A stretch of DNA of 64,000 nt from Bog-473 sp963850095 (GTDB taxonomy: Bacteria > Actinomycetota > Acidimicrobiia > Acidimicrobiales > RAAP-2). Each line of letters starts with the position of its first letter. Position 1 is the stretch's first letter. The notes under the pieces are model-generated. The model made no database searches, was not told the origin of the DNA, and worked only from the letters and a program-made list of their open reading frames with translations. Made by a program: the position numbers and the translations under genes. The stretch lies in the NCBI GenBank assembly GCA_963850095.1, contig CAWKJX010000013.1, forward strand, positions 1-64,000, in the 5' to 3' direction. This document shows positions 52,203 through 63,613 of the stretch, in pieces.

Positions 52203-52967
52203 GTGTGTCTCCTGGTCATGGCCTCGCGCGTTGTCCCGGGCGAGCCGCTCATCGTCGGGGCCAATCGCGACGAGCTGGTGGAGCGGCCGGCGACGCCGAT
52301 GACCGTGCTCGAGGGCGGCCCGCCGCGGATCATCGGTGGCCGCGACGAGCAGTCCGGCGGCACCTGGCTGGCCGTCAACGAACACGGGGTGTGCGCCGCC
52401 CTGACGAACCAGCCCCTGGGGGAGGGCAAGGACCCGACGAAGCGCTCGCGGGGCGACCTGCCCCTGGCCCTGGCCGGGCACGGCAGCGCCGCTGGTGCGG
52501 TGGGGGCGTTCGTGAGCGCCTTCCACCCGCGTGACTACAACGGGTGCTGGCTCCTGGTGGGTGACCGATCCTCCCTGTGGTTCGTCGACTTCACCGGGCC
52601 TGGGGAGGCCGAGGCCGTCGCCCTGCCGCCCGGGATCCACGTCCTGGAGAACAAGCGGCTGGGGGAGCCGTCGGCCAAGGTCGACCTGGTGCGCGAGGAG
52701 CTGGGTCACCCCGGCGGCGGTGACGCCGTGGTGGCCGGTTTCCGCCGGGTGCTGGCCGACCACCGGATCCCGGAGGAAGACGAGCGGCCGAACGCCGCCA
52801 ACTGCGTGCACCTGGACACCTTCGGGACCCGGTCGTCGTGCCTGGTCCGGGTGGCGGCGGCGAGCGCTCCGCCCCGCATCTGGGTGGCGCCCGGGCCGCC
52901 CTGCAGCACGCCCTACGAGGAGGCGGGGTCGCTGTGGGCGGGGCCGCCGGCCGCCGCGCCTCTCTGA
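52203..52967 (+). CDS. NRDE (TANGO2-like) family protein
   Basis: 254 residues from GTG 52203, which gives the family start MCLLVMAS with Cys2 as the presumed N-terminal nucleophile. The name-giving NRDE motif is in IVGANRDELVERPATPM, followed by IIGGRDEQSGGTWLAVNEHG and a Ser/Cys-rich end. Related to Ntn-hydrolases and TANGO2, whose role may involve heme or lipid handling. Exact activity unknown. Confidence 0.9.
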   Translation: MCLLVMASRVVPGEPLIVGANRDELVERPATPMTVLEGGPPRIIGGRDEQSGGTWLAVNEHGVCAALTNQPLGEGKDPTKRSRGDLPLALAGHGSAAGAVGAFVSAFHPRDYNGCWLLVGDRSSLWFVDFTGPGEAEAVALPPGIHVLENKRLGEPSAKVDLVREELGHPGGGDAVVAGFRRVLADHRIPEEDERPNAANCVHLDTFGTRSSCLVRVAAASAPPRIWVAPGPPCSTPYEEAGSLWAGPPAAAPL

Positions 52968-52969
52968 TC

Positions 52970-53001
52970 GCCGGGTCGGTCGCCCGGGTCGGTCGCCCGG
53001 G

Positions 53002-53008
<7 letters not shown>
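52970..53008. repeat. 13-bp tandem repeat between NRDE gene and ettA
   Basis: Three copies of CCCGGGTCGGTCG (first cut by a base, third with one change) fill the convergent gap and enter the ettA stop region. Local slippage, no hairpin plus T tract. Confidence 0.6.
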
Positions 53009-54681
<1,673 letters not shown>

Positions 54682-54745
54682 GGCGACCAGTGTGCCCTAT
54701 GAGGAGGCGGACCCCCGACCGGGGCCCGGCCTCCTGGCCCTTCCC

Positions 54746-55825
54746 TCAGCCGGGTGGTGTCGTGGTCTCCGGGCCCTCGCCGGCCCAGGTGATCCGGGCC
54801 AGGCGCCGTCCGCTCACCAGGCCGCTGGCCGCGAACCAGCGGGCCGACGCCTCGAGCGCCTGGACGGCGGGCCGGGGCGCGTAGCCGAGCTCGGTGCGGG
54901 CCCGGGAGTCGTCGAACGCCATCTGCGAGGTCGACATGCGGGCCGCCTCCAGCGGCACCGAGGGGTGGCGGCGGAGCAGGCGGCCCTCGACGGCCTCGGA
55001 GACGGCCGCCACGGCGAGCGAGAGCGAGCGCGGGACCTTCACCCGCGGTGCCGGGAGCCCGGTGATGGCCGCCAACTGGCCCAGCAACTCCTGCAGCGTC
55101 AGGTTCTCGCCCCCCAGGATGTAGCTGCGGCCGATCCCTCCGGCCTCGAGTGCCCGCACCTGCCCCTGTGCCACGTCGTCGACGTGGGCCACGTTGAGCA
55201 CGGTGTCCACGTAGGCCGGCATGCGCCCGTTGAGGAAGTCCAGGACGAGCTTGCCGGTCGGCGTCGGGGCGCGGTCACCCGGTCCGAGCGGGAACGTCGG
55301 CAGGACGATCGACGCCGGCAGGCCCTCGGCGATGGCGCGCAGCACCTCGTGCTCGGCCACGTACTTGGAGCGCTTGTACGAGCCGTAGAGGTGGCGCACG
55401 TCGGGGAAGGAGCGCTCGTCGGCCGCGGTGGCCGAGCCGGTGACGTGCTCGAGGCCGAGCGTGCCGACAGTGCTGGTGTAGACCAGCCGCTCCACGCCGG
55501 CGTCGCGCGCCGCCCCGATGACGTTCCTCGTCCCGTCGACGTTGATGGCGTAGAAGGCGCTGGGGTCGCGGGCCCAGAACCGGTACAGCGCGGCCACGTG
55601 GAACACCGCCCGGCAGCCGCTCACCGCCTGCTGCACGTCGGCGGGCCGTCGCAGGTCCCCGACGACCTGCTTGACGTCCAGGCCGTCGAGGTTGGCCGCG
55701 TCGACCCCGGGCTCGACGAGGGTGACCACCTCGACCTCGCGGGCCCTGAGCTGGCGGGTCACGGCGGAGCCGATGAAACCCGTGGCGCCCGTCACCAGGA
55801 CGCGGTCACCCGAGGCGAGGTTCAC
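54746..55825 (-). CDS. hpnA: NAD-dependent epimerase/dehydratase, HpnA-like
   Basis: 359 residues from GTG 55825, overlapping the stop of the aminotransferase by four bases. Extended SDR: VTGATGFIGSAV, VFHVAALYRFWARDP, Tyr-Lys in YGSYKRSKYVAEHEVL, and the HpnA-type TPTGKLVLDFLNGRMPAYVD and YILGGENLTLQELL. HpnA is the hopanoid-associated sugar epimerase-like protein. No squalene-hopene cyclase lies nearby, so the hopanoid link is by family only. Confidence 0.8.
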   Translation of the reverse strand: MNLASGDRVLVTGATGFIGSAVTRQLRAREVEVVTLVEPGVDAANLDGLDVKQVVGDLRRPADVQQAVSGCRAVFHVAALYRFWARDPSAFYAINVDGTRNVIGAARDAGVERLVYTSTVGTLGLEHVTGSATAADERSFPDVRHLYGSYKRSKYVAEHEVLRAIAEGLPASIVLPTFPLGPGDRAPTPTGKLVLDFLNGRMPAYVDTVLNVAHVDDVAQGQVRALEAGGIGRSYILGGENLTLQELLGQLAAITGLPAPRVKVPRSLSLAVAAVSEAVEGRLLRRHPSVPLEAARMSTSQMAFDDSRARTELGYAPRPAVQALEASARWFAASGLVSGRRLARITWAGEGPETTTPPG

Positions 55826-57210
55826 ATGCGCCCCCGGTGCATCGTGCCCTTGGCCATCGTCCGGCCGAACTCGAAAATGAGGCTCGAGCCGCGCTCGGCG
55901 CTGGCCAGCACGTCCTCCAGCGCGTCGGCGAAGTGCTCGACCTCCTCGTCGCCGGCGATCAGCGGGGGCAGCAGCTTGACCACGTTCATGTTGTCCGCCG
56001 CCACCTGGGTCAGGATGCGGTGCCGGTGGAAAAGGGGCACCACCATCATCTGCGAGAACAGAGCCGGCCTGATCGCCTCGAGCATTTTGAACCGCCGGCG
56101 CAGGCCCGGCGTCGTGGGCTCCCCGAAGACCAGCCCGATCATCAGGCCCAGGCCGCGCACCTCGTGCAGGAATTCGTAGCGCTCCACCAAGGGTGCCAGG
56201 GCCTTGGTGAACGCCTTGCCCGTGCGCCGGACCCGGTCGAGGATGTCCTCGTCGTCGAAGGCGGCCAATGTGGCCAGACCCGCCACCATGGCCAGCTGGT
56301 TGGTGCTGAACGTCGAGGAGTGCACGACGGCCCGGTCCATGGAGCTGTAGACGCTGTCGGACACCGCTGCCGTGCTGAGCATGGCCCCGACGGGGACGTA
56401 GCCCCCCGACAGCGCCTTGGACACCGTGATGATGTCGGGCTGGATGTCGAACTGCTCGTGGCAGAAGAACGTGCCCGAGCGGCCCATGCCCGCCTGCACC
56501 TCGTCGAGGACCAAAAGGGCCTTGTGCCGGCGGCACAATTCCTGCGCCTCCGCCCAGAATCCCTCGGGCGCCAGGTTGACGCCCTTGCCCTGAATGGGCT
56601 CCGCAATGAACGCAGCGACGTCACCGCGGCGGAGCTCGCGGGCCAGGGCGGCGACGTCACCGAAGGGCACCATGTCGCAGCCGGGGAGCAGAGGGCCGAA
56701 TCCGGAGCGGAACTCCTTGCCGCCGTTGAGGGCCAGGGCACCCGTGGTGAGCCCGTGGAACGCGTGGTCGCAGTAGAGGATGCGTGACCGCCCGGTGTGG
56801 GCGCGGGCGAACTTTATGGCGCTCTCGACCGCCTCGGCGCCCGAGTTGGTGAAGAAGACCCGTTCGATTCCCGCGTGGGCGCGGGCCACCAGCTGTTCGG
56901 CCAGGACACCGGGAAGGAGCGAGCAGTCCATCTGGACGAGGTTGGGCAGGTCGGCGTCGAGGGCCTGGTGCAGCGCGCCGACCACGGCGGGGTGACTCCG
57001 ACCCAACGCGAACACGCCGAACCCGGACAGGAAGTCGAGGTAACGCTCGCCCTTGTCGTCGACGAGGTAGCAACCCTCGCCCTTGACGTAGAAGCGGTTG
57101 AACTCGAGCGTGCCCAGCACCCGCGGCAGCTGCGGGCTGATGTACTTGGCATGGAGGCTGAAGTTCTCGCCCTGGCGTTCGTTCAACACCTGCTTCAGGT
57201 CAAAGGGCAT
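55822..57210 (-). CDS. Class III (ornithine/4-aminobutyrate-type) aminotransferase
   Basis: 462 residues. PLP fold I: FFTNSGAEAVESAIKFARA, AFHGLTTGALALNG, LLVLDEVQAGMGRSG, and the Schiff-base lysine in ITVSKALSGGYVPVGA. Ends with a basic tail (FEFGRTMAKGTMHRGRM). Coupled by overlap to an HpnA-like gene; class III aminotransferases (HpnO) make aminobacteriohopanetriol, so side-chain amination of a hopanoid is a fair guess. A generic omega-amine transaminase is the alternative. Confidence 0.85.
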   Translation of the reverse strand: MPFDLKQVLNERQGENFSLHAKYISPQLPRVLGTLEFNRFYVKGEGCYLVDDKGERYLDFLSGFGVFALGRSHPAVVGALHQALDADLPNLVQMDCSLLPGVLAEQLVARAHAGIERVFFTNSGAEAVESAIKFARAHTGRSRILYCDHAFHGLTTGALALNGGKEFRSGFGPLLPGCDMVPFGDVAALARELRRGDVAAFIAEPIQGKGVNLAPEGFWAEAQELCRRHKALLVLDEVQAGMGRSGTFFCHEQFDIQPDIITVSKALSGGYVPVGAMLSTAAVSDSVYSSMDRAVVHSSTFSTNQLAMVAGLATLAAFDDEDILDRVRRTGKAFTKALAPLVERYEFLHEVRGLGLMIGLVFGEPTTPGLRRRFKMLEAIRPALFSQMMVVPLFHRHRILTQVAADNMNVVKLLPPLIAGDEEVEHFADALEDVLASAERGSSLIFEFGRTMAKGTMHRGRM

Positions 57211-57390
57211 ACGGTGGTCTCCGCTCCACGAGTCGTACGGTGGCGACAGGTTAGTGGCGGGCCCGCGGCCACGGGCGCAGGGCCGCCGGTCCGGGTCGAG
57301 TGACCGTTGGGTCAGCAGGATGGCGGCGCCATCCGCGCGATGATCGCCCCAGGGCGCGCCGTCGGCGTGGCCGGGCCAAAGGGGATCCGA

Positions 57391-58863
57391 GTGACCGCCA
57401 GCTCACCCAACATCGTTCTCGTCATGTCGGATCAGCACCGAGCCGACATGCTGGGCTGCGCCGGCGACGAGAGCATGCTGACCCCCTCGCTCGACACGCT
57501 GGCCGCCGAGGGCGTGCGGTTCTCGCGGGTGTCGTGCATGGGGCCGCTGTGCATGCCCTCGCGGGCATCGTTCATGACGGAGCGCTACGTGCGCGACCAC
57601 GGCGTCTACACCAACGCGGCGGAGGTCGCCGCGGACAGCCCGACCTATGCCTGGGCGCTGCGGGAGGCGGGCTACCACACGTCCCTGCTGGGCAAGGCCC
57701 ACCTCTACCTCGACGAGAAGCTCACGGTGCCGCACCTGGACGACATGGCGCCGCGGCTGGAAGCCCTCGGCTTCGCCGAGGTGTTCGAGACCGGCGACAA
57801 GTTCGTGGGGAACGTCCCGACGCGGTACACCGACTTCCTGTCGGGCCGGGGGCTCCTGGACGCGTACCGGTCTCACATCGCGGACCGCAGCTACCAGGGC
57901 GAGAACGAGGACGGCCAGAACGCCACCAAATGCGTGCCCATGTGGGACTCGACGCCCATGCCACTGCCCCTCGACGCCTATGTGGACACCTGGCACGGCG
58001 TGGAGGCGGTGCACTGGATCGAGTCGTACGACCGCGACCAGCCGTTCTTCTTGTTCGTCGGCTTTCCCGGCCCGCACGACCCCTGGGACGCGCCGGCCCA
58101 GGCGGTCGAGCGCTACCGCGACGTCGACATCTCCATGCCGCGCTCGACCAGGCGCCCCGTCATAGAGGGGACGGAGAACTACCGCCACCTGCTCAACGCG
58201 TTCCTCTGGCTCTCGGACACCGAGACCATGACCGACGACGCCATCCGGGGCATGCGCCGGGCCTACGCGGCGGACATCTCGGTCATCGACCACGCCGTCG
58301 GCCTCATGGTGGACGCCCTCGAGCGCACCGGCCGCCTCGACGACACGTGGATCATCTACACGAGCGACCACGGCGAAATGGCGGGCAGCCACGGAATGAT
58401 GTCCAAGTGCGTCATGTACGAGCCGGCCGTGCGCGTCCCGCTCATCGTGCGCCCGCCCGGCGGCGGCCCGCCCCGGGTGGTGGACTCGCTGGTGGAGCAA
58501 CTCGACGTCCCGGCCACGGTGCGGGCCATCGCCGGTGCGCCCGCTGTGCCCGGAGCCGAGGGCCGCTCACTGCTCGACGGTGGGCCGGACGGGCCGTCGT
58601 CGGCGCGGCAGGTGGCGGTGAGCGAGAACTGGGGCTTCGCCTGTTTCGAGACGGAGCGGCACAAGCTCGTCGTCGACGAGGACGCGGTGGCCCCGTGCCA
58701 GCTCTTCGACCTGGAGGCCGACCCCGACGAGGACCACAACCTGCTGCCCGATCCGCAGGCGGCGGCCGTGGTCGACGAAATCATGGAGTCCTACGTGCGG
58801 CCCTTCCTGGCCACCCGGCCGGCGCGGCCGCACCCCAGCCTCTTCACAGGCACCTTCGACTGA
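57391..58863 (+). CDS. Sulfatase-family hydrolase
   Basis: 490 residues from GTG 57391 behind AAAGGGGAT; the frame to 57307 is open but unsupported. Type I sulfatase signature CMPSRASFMT with the cysteine that is converted to formylglycine, start NIVLVMSDQHRADMLGC for metal binding, and YTSDHGEMAGSHGMMSK. No signal peptide, so cytoplasmic. Choline-sulfatase-like in layout; substrate unknown. A separate formylglycine-generating enzyme would be needed. Confidence 0.87.
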   Translation: MTASSPNIVLVMSDQHRADMLGCAGDESMLTPSLDTLAAEGVRFSRVSCMGPLCMPSRASFMTERYVRDHGVYTNAAEVAADSPTYAWALREAGYHTSLLGKAHLYLDEKLTVPHLDDMAPRLEALGFAEVFETGDKFVGNVPTRYTDFLSGRGLLDAYRSHIADRSYQGENEDGQNATKCVPMWDSTPMPLPLDAYVDTWHGVEAVHWIESYDRDQPFFLFVGFPGPHDPWDAPAQAVERYRDVDISMPRSTRRPVIEGTENYRHLLNAFLWLSDTETMTDDAIRGMRRAYAADISVIDHAVGLMVDALERTGRLDDTWIIYTSDHGEMAGSHGMMSKCVMYEPAVRVPLIVRPPGGGPPRVVDSLVEQLDVPATVRAIAGAPAVPGAEGRSLLDGGPDGPSSARQVAVSENWGFACFETERHKLVVDEDAVAPCQLFDLEADPDEDHNLLPDPQAAAVVDEIMESYVRPFLATRPARPHPSLFTGTFD

Positions 58864-58951
58864 TCAGATCATCTGGCCACTGACCGGCTGGCTACCGGTT
58901 GCCGGGCGACCGGTCGGCGATCGGTCGGGTGGAGGCCTCCCGCCCCGGCGG

Positions 58952-59887
58952 TCAGCCGGCCGGGGTCGCCGGGACGGCGGACCCGTAGGCGGCGTTGAAC
59001 GCGCTCAGGGCCGTGTCGGGGTCGCCCGGTGTCGAGACCTGGGCCCCGTTCTGAATCATTGTGCCCGAGTCGTTCTGGTAGTTCAGCCCGGCCGAGGTGT
59101 ACGTCGGCGTGCCGCCGCTGACGATGTTGGTCAGGATGCCGGCGTTGTCGAAGTCACCCGTGCCGGCCGGCGGCGATATGGCGTAGTGCGCCAGCGTGGC
59201 GATCCTGCTGCCGACCTCAGGAGCCTCCAAGACCCATTCGGCGGACGAGCCGGCGCCGTTGTAGCCCTGGTTGGTCGAGAACGACCAGCCCTTGGTGGTG
59301 TCGGCGATCTTGATGTCCCAGACGTGCTCGGTCTGGCGGCGGAAGAAGCCACCGCCTCCGCCCGTGGTCTGCGACGTCTCGTAAATGGACGCGCTCATGC
59401 GGTCGCCCGGCGTGACCGGGTACGACCTGGTCGAGATCGCCGTCTCGGCCGCCGGCAGAATCTCCCACCAGGCGTTGTAGTGGGCGGCGCCGTTGTAGTA
59501 GTCCTCCTCGGTCCCGGTCTGGATGAGGTTGTTGTCGCTGAACCCGTCGACGCCGATCCAGGCCGACGAGTACGTGGCGGACGACGTGGCGGAGACGGCG
59601 GGGACGGTCCACGTCCCGCTCACCCCGGTGAAGGTGCCGGTCTCGGCGTAGCCGGACCAGTTCGAGGCCGACCAGGTGTTGTACTGGCCGTGCCAGGGGA
59701 GCCCGACGCGGGGGTAGTTGGTGATGGTGGGCGCCGCGCTGGCCGCCACGCCCGCGGTGCCGACGGCGCCGAAGGCGACCATGGAGCCGAGCACACCGAT
59801 GGAGGAGCAGATGGCCAGCACCCGTCGGCGGACGCTCTTCCCCGCCTCGGCTCTCTCCGTCCGGAACCGCCGCGTCCCCGTGAACAT
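58952..59887 (-). CDS. Secreted G1-family glutamic endopeptidase (eqolisin-like)
   Basis: 311 residues from ATG 59887 with GGAGGGAG upstream. Basic start and hydrophobic signal (AICSSIGVLGSMVAFGAVG) ending in ASA. The mature part follows the eqolisin fold: NWSGYAETGTFTGVSGTW, TYSSAWIGVDGFSDNNLIQ, and the catalytic Glu in YNAWWEILPAAE. These are acid-active proteases, common in acidophilic fungi and some bacteria. Convergent with the sulfatase gene. Confidence 0.85.
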   Translation of the reverse strand: MFTGTRRFRTERAEAGKSVRRRVLAICSSIGVLGSMVAFGAVGTAGVAASAAPTITNYPRVGLPWHGQYNTWSASNWSGYAETGTFTGVSGTWTVPAVSATSSATYSSAWIGVDGFSDNNLIQTGTEEDYYNGAAHYNAWWEILPAAETAISTRSYPVTPGDRMSASIYETSQTTGGGGGFFRRQTEHVWDIKIADTTKGWSFSTNQGYNGAGSSAEWVLEAPEVGSRIATLAHYAISPPAGTGDFDNAGILTNIVSGGTPTYTSAGLNYQNDSGTMIQNGAQVSTPGDPDTALSAFNAAYGSAVPATPAG

Positions 59888-60101
59888 GCGTGTTCTCCCT
59901 CCTTGGGCGCGGACCCCCCTTCGCGCGAAATCTATCGGTGCACTATAGGTTGCAGCGCCGGGTCCTGACAACGATTCTCCTGCTGAACGGGGGCTTTTCG
60001 GCGCCTCAATCCGTCGATCTGTTGCGGGACCCGGACCGACTGCATGCTCCCCGGGGCAACCGCGAGGCACGGAGGCGTCCGCTCGACGCCGGGCCTCACC
60101 G

Positions 60102-60759
60102 CTATGGCCCGCTGCAGGCGTCGACGGTGCTCACCGTGGTGGTGCCCAGCGTCTGGCCCTTGGTGGGGAAGTACCAGGTGACCTGGCGGTAGGCCGGGGC
60201 GCCGCCGCACGTGCCCAAGTCGGATGCCACGACGTCGGCCGGTTCCGGGCTGCCCTGGGCCGCCGTCTGCCCGGGACCGACGTAGGTGCCCGTGCCCGTC
60301 CCGGTGGCCTGGGCGCTGCCCCACGACTGCCACGAAATGCCGGTCACCACGCCGGTCGGGTCACCGCCGAGCGAAATCTCCGGCGGTCGCACCTGGCCGA
60401 AACCGGCGGCGGAGGGACCGAAGGCACTGGCCAGTCCGAGTGTGGGCGGCGCACCCGACCCCGTCGACGACTGCGTCGTCGGCGTGGTGGCCGTCGTAGC
60501 CGTGAGTAGTGGCCGGTGGGGCGGACGACGTGGTGGAGGTTCCTCCTCCCGCTCCTGGCACCGGCACCCGGGTGGCCTGCGTCCCGCCGCCGGGTCTGGC
60601 CGTGGTGGCGGTGCCGGTGGGGTGGCCCGACCCATTCGAGCAGGCCGCGCCCGCCAGGCCCAGCAGTGCCAGCGCCGGCACGAGCACGAGCCCCGGCCCC
60701 GGCCCAACGCGGCCCCCCCGGCCACGCCCCCGCACACGGGGCCGCGCCCTCGCCGGCAC
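60102..60759 (-). pseudogene. Thr/Pro-linker lipoprotein, one frameshift near 60504
   Basis: GTG 60759 follows the EEP gene stop. Hydrophobic LVLVPALALLGLAGAAC predicts a lipoprotein (the residue at -3 is Gly, unusual). The Thr/Pro linker breaks at PPATT; dropping one C near 60504 continues TATTATTPTTQSS, then FGQVRPPEISLGGDPTGVV, WQSWGSAQATGTG and a Cys-bearing end CGGAPAYRQVTWYFP. About 219 residues in all. No function recognised. Confidence 0.62.
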
Positions 60760-60764
60760 CGGAC

Positions 60765-61574
60765 CTACAGCTCCAGCGTGGCGCGCACCGGACGGTGGTC
60801 CGACCCCGCCGCCGGGCACACCGAACCCGAGATCGCCCGCAGCCGGCCGCGCACGAGAATGTGGTCGATCTGGCTGTGCGGGCGCCAGGCCGGCCAGGTC
60901 GCTCCCTTGACCGCCCGGTGCCAGCCGGGCAGGAAGCGCCGCACCAGCGGCCCCCAGGTGTTCATGTCGCCCGCCAGCACGGCGTCGGGCCGGGCCCCCT
61001 CCCGGAGCTGACGGCGCAGGTCGGTCCAGTTGCGGTGTGAGCCGTAGTGCAGGTGCGACATGTGCGTCCCCGCCACCGACACCGGCACGCCTTCAATGGT
61101 GAGGTCGACGACGAGCGCGGCCCGGCGCACCCGGTCCGCCTCCAGCAGGCGCAGGGGCAGCACACGCGTCGCCTCGACGGACCAGTCCGGTCGGATCAGC
61201 ATGGCGATGCCCCAGCGGCCGGGCTCGGCCTCCTGCCAGCGCGTCATCTCCTTCACCTCGGCCGGCAGCTCCTTCACGCCGTCCATGTAGAGCGCCAGGT
61301 TCTGACGCATCCACGGCGGCCAGGCGATCCAGCTCTCGTCGGCCTCGGGTTGTGGCCGGATGCGCCGGCCGTGCCCGAGCTCGTGCGTAATGACCCGGTA
61401 GCCGAGATGTGCCGCCGCCCTCTCGGCCTGGCCCTCCTCCTCGCCATCGGTGGTCCACGACTCCTCGATCACGATGATGTCCGCCTCGAGCGACTCGATG
61501 GCGGCGACGTAGTCGTAGGGCCTGCCCCACCCGTCCATCCCGCAGTGCATGTTGTAGTTGGCGATGCTGAGCAC
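60765..61574 (-). CDS. Endonuclease/exonuclease/phosphatase (EEP) family protein
   Basis: 269 residues from GTG 61574 (LSIANYNMHCGMDG). EEP fold: IVIEESW catalytic Glu, GTHMSHLHYGS, LAGDMNTWGPL with the metal Asp and Asn, and the end QIDHILVRG and GSDHRPVRATLEL. May cut phospholipid headgroups, nucleotides or DNA. No signal peptide. Divergent from the aminotransferase with a 51 bp gap. Confidence 0.85.
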   Translation of the reverse strand: MLSIANYNMHCGMDGWGRPYDYVAAIESLEADIIVIEESWTTDGEEEGQAERAAAHLGYRVITHELGHGRRIRPQPEADESWIAWPPWMRQNLALYMDGVKELPAEVKEMTRWQEAEPGRWGIAMLIRPDWSVEATRVLPLRLLEADRVRRAALVVDLTIEGVPVSVAGTHMSHLHYGSHRNWTDLRRQLREGARPDAVLAGDMNTWGPLVRRFLPGWHRAVKGATWPAWRPHSQIDHILVRGRLRAISGSVCPAAGSDHRPVRATLEL

Positions 61575-61625
61575 GGTGCGGCACGACGATAGGCGCCAGA
61601 AAACGTCGTTGGTACGATCGTCGCG

Positions 61626-62808
61626 GTGCCAGCGGGCGACGAGTACCTGACCCAGCGCCTGCGCCCGTTCGCCACGGCGACGATTTTCGCCACCATGTCC
61701 GAGCTGGCGGCCAGCCACCGGCTCGGTCAACCTCGGCCAGGGCTTCCCCGACACCGACGGCCCCGACGAGCTCAAGGCGGTGGCCGTCGACGCCATCCGC
61801 GCCGGCCACAACCAGTATCCGCCCGGTCCCGGCGTCCCCGAGCTGCGCCGGGCCGTCGCGGCCCACCAGCGGGCCTGGTACGGGCTCGAGCTCGACCCCG
61901 ACACCGAGGTGCTCGTCACCGTCGGGGCCACCGAGGCCGTGGCCGCCTCCCTCCTGGCGTTGTGCAGCCAGGGCGACGAGGTGGTGATGTTCGAGCCGAC
62001 CTACGACTCCTACGCCGCCTGCGCCGCCATGGCCGGTGCCGTGCCCCGCCTCGTGCGCCTGCACCCGCCCGACTGGTCCTTCGACCCCGACGAGCTGGCC
62101 CGCGCCTGCGCCGGCCCGCGGGCCCGCCTCGTCCTCCTCAACTCGCCGCACAACCCGACCGGCAAGGTGTTCTCCACGGATGAATTGGGGCAGGTGGCCG
62201 CCCTGTGCCGGGCCCATGACCTCCTGGCGGTGACCGACGAGGTCTACGAGCACCTCGTCTTCGACGGCAGCCACGTCCCGCTGGCCACCCTGGCCGGCAT
62301 GCGCGAGCGCACGCTCACCATCTCCTCGGGCGGCAAGACGTTCTCCTTCACCGGGTGGAAGGTGGGCTGGGCCGCCGGCCCGCCGCCGCTCGTCGCCGCC
62401 GTGCGCGCCGTCAAGCAGTTCCTGACCTATGTCAGCCCGGCCCCCTTCCAGCTGGCCATCGCCCACGGGCTCGGTTACGCGCCGGGCACCTTGGCCGCCT
62501 TCGCCACCGAGCTGGCGGCCAAGCGCGACCTGCTGTGCGCGGGCCTCGACTCCCTCGGCCACACCGTCTACCGGCCCGCCGCCACCTATTTCGCCACCAC
62601 CGACGTGGCTGCGGCGGCCCCGGGCGTCAGCGGGCTCGAGTTCTGTCTGGCCCTGCCCGGGCGCTGCGGCGTCGTGGCCATCCCGAGCTCGGTCTTCTAC
62701 GACCCGGCCGACGGGGCGGCCGGCGCCACGCTGGTCCGCTGGGCCTTCGCCAAGCGCGACGCCGTCCTGCGCGACGCGTTGGCCCGCTTAGCATCGTGGG
62801 GACCATGA
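61626..62808 (+). pseudogene. Class I/II aminotransferase, one frameshift near 61725
   Basis: GTG 61626 gives PAGDEYLTQRLRPFATATIF and MSELAASHRL; then one extra G at about 61725 breaks the frame, which continues VNLGQGFPDTDGPDELKAVA and normally to the end. 394 residues with the fold type I pattern: NQYPPGPGVPELRRAVA, LLNSPHNPTGKVF, DEVYEHLVF, and the PLP lysine in SSGGKTFSFTGWKVGW. Similar to methionine/kynurenine aminotransferases. Everything but one base is conserved, so it is probably functional. Confidence 0.8.
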
Positions 62809-63602
62809 GTATCCCCATCACCTGGGTGGACGCCTTCAGTGACGTGCTCGGCGGCGGCAACCCCGCCGCCGTCTGCGTTCTGCACGAGCCCCTCGACGAG
62901 GAGCGCCTGCAGGCCCTGGCCTTCGAGCTGGGCATCGCCGAGACGGCCTACCTGACGCCGACCGAGGACCCGGTCGTCTTCGGCCTGCGCTGGTTCTCGC
63001 CCGCCACGGAAATCGACCTGTGCGGTCACGCCACACTGGCCTCGGCGCACGCCCTGCGCCAGGGCGGCACGGTCGACGGATCGTCGCCGCTCACCTTCCA
63101 CACCCGCAGCGGCGCGCTGCACGCCTCCTTCGACGGCGATCGCATCGTCCTCGACTTCCCGGCCGACCCCGTGCGCCCCGCTCCGCTGCCCGAACCCCTG
63201 AAGAACGAGTGGCCCGACGCCGTCGAGGCGTGCGGCGAGAGCACCAACTTCCTCTTCGTCGTCGTGGCCTCGGCCGAGGTGGTGCGCACCTATGTGCCCG
63301 ACCTGGCCGCCATCGCGTCGGCCGGCACCAAGACGCTGCTGCTCACCGCGGCGGCCGACGAGGGGTCGGGCGCCGACTACGTGCTCCGCGTCTTCGGTCC
63401 CAACGTCGGTATCTCCGAGGACCCGGCCACCGGGTCGGCCCAGTGCGCCGCCGGCCCCTACTGGGCCGACCGCCTGGGCCGGAACCCCCTGGTGGCCCGC
63501 CAGCTCTCGGCCCGCGGCGCCCTCCTCTTCGTGCGGGCGGACGGGGACCGGGTCGGCATCGCCGGCCACGCAACCTCCGTGCTCGCCGGCCACCTGTGCT
63601 AA
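62805..63602 (+). CDS. PhzF-family isomerase-like protein
   Basis: 265 residues from ATG 62805, overlapping the aminotransferase stop (ATGA). Two-lobed PhzF fold: VDAFSDVLGGGNPAAVCVL, catalytic Glu in ELGIAETAYLT, DLCGHATLASAHAL, FGPNVGISEDPATGSAQCA. PhzF isomerises a phenazine precursor, but most family members, as here without phz genes, have unknown small-molecule substrates. Confidence 0.9.
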   Translation: MSIPITWVDAFSDVLGGGNPAAVCVLHEPLDEERLQALAFELGIAETAYLTPTEDPVVFGLRWFSPATEIDLCGHATLASAHALRQGGTVDGSSPLTFHTRSGALHASFDGDRIVLDFPADPVRPAPLPEPLKNEWPDAVEACGESTNFLFVVVASAEVVRTYVPDLAAIASAGTKTLLLTAAADEGSGADYVLRVFGPNVGISEDPATGSAQCAAGPYWADRLGRNPLVARQLSARGALLFVRADGDRVGIAGHATSVLAGHLC

Positions 63603-63613
63603 CCAGGGCCATC

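Noticed and set aside
58864..58951. Possible terminator hairpin between sulfatase and peptidase genes
   Set aside because: GC-rich partial inverted repeats are present but arms are imperfect and no T tract follows.
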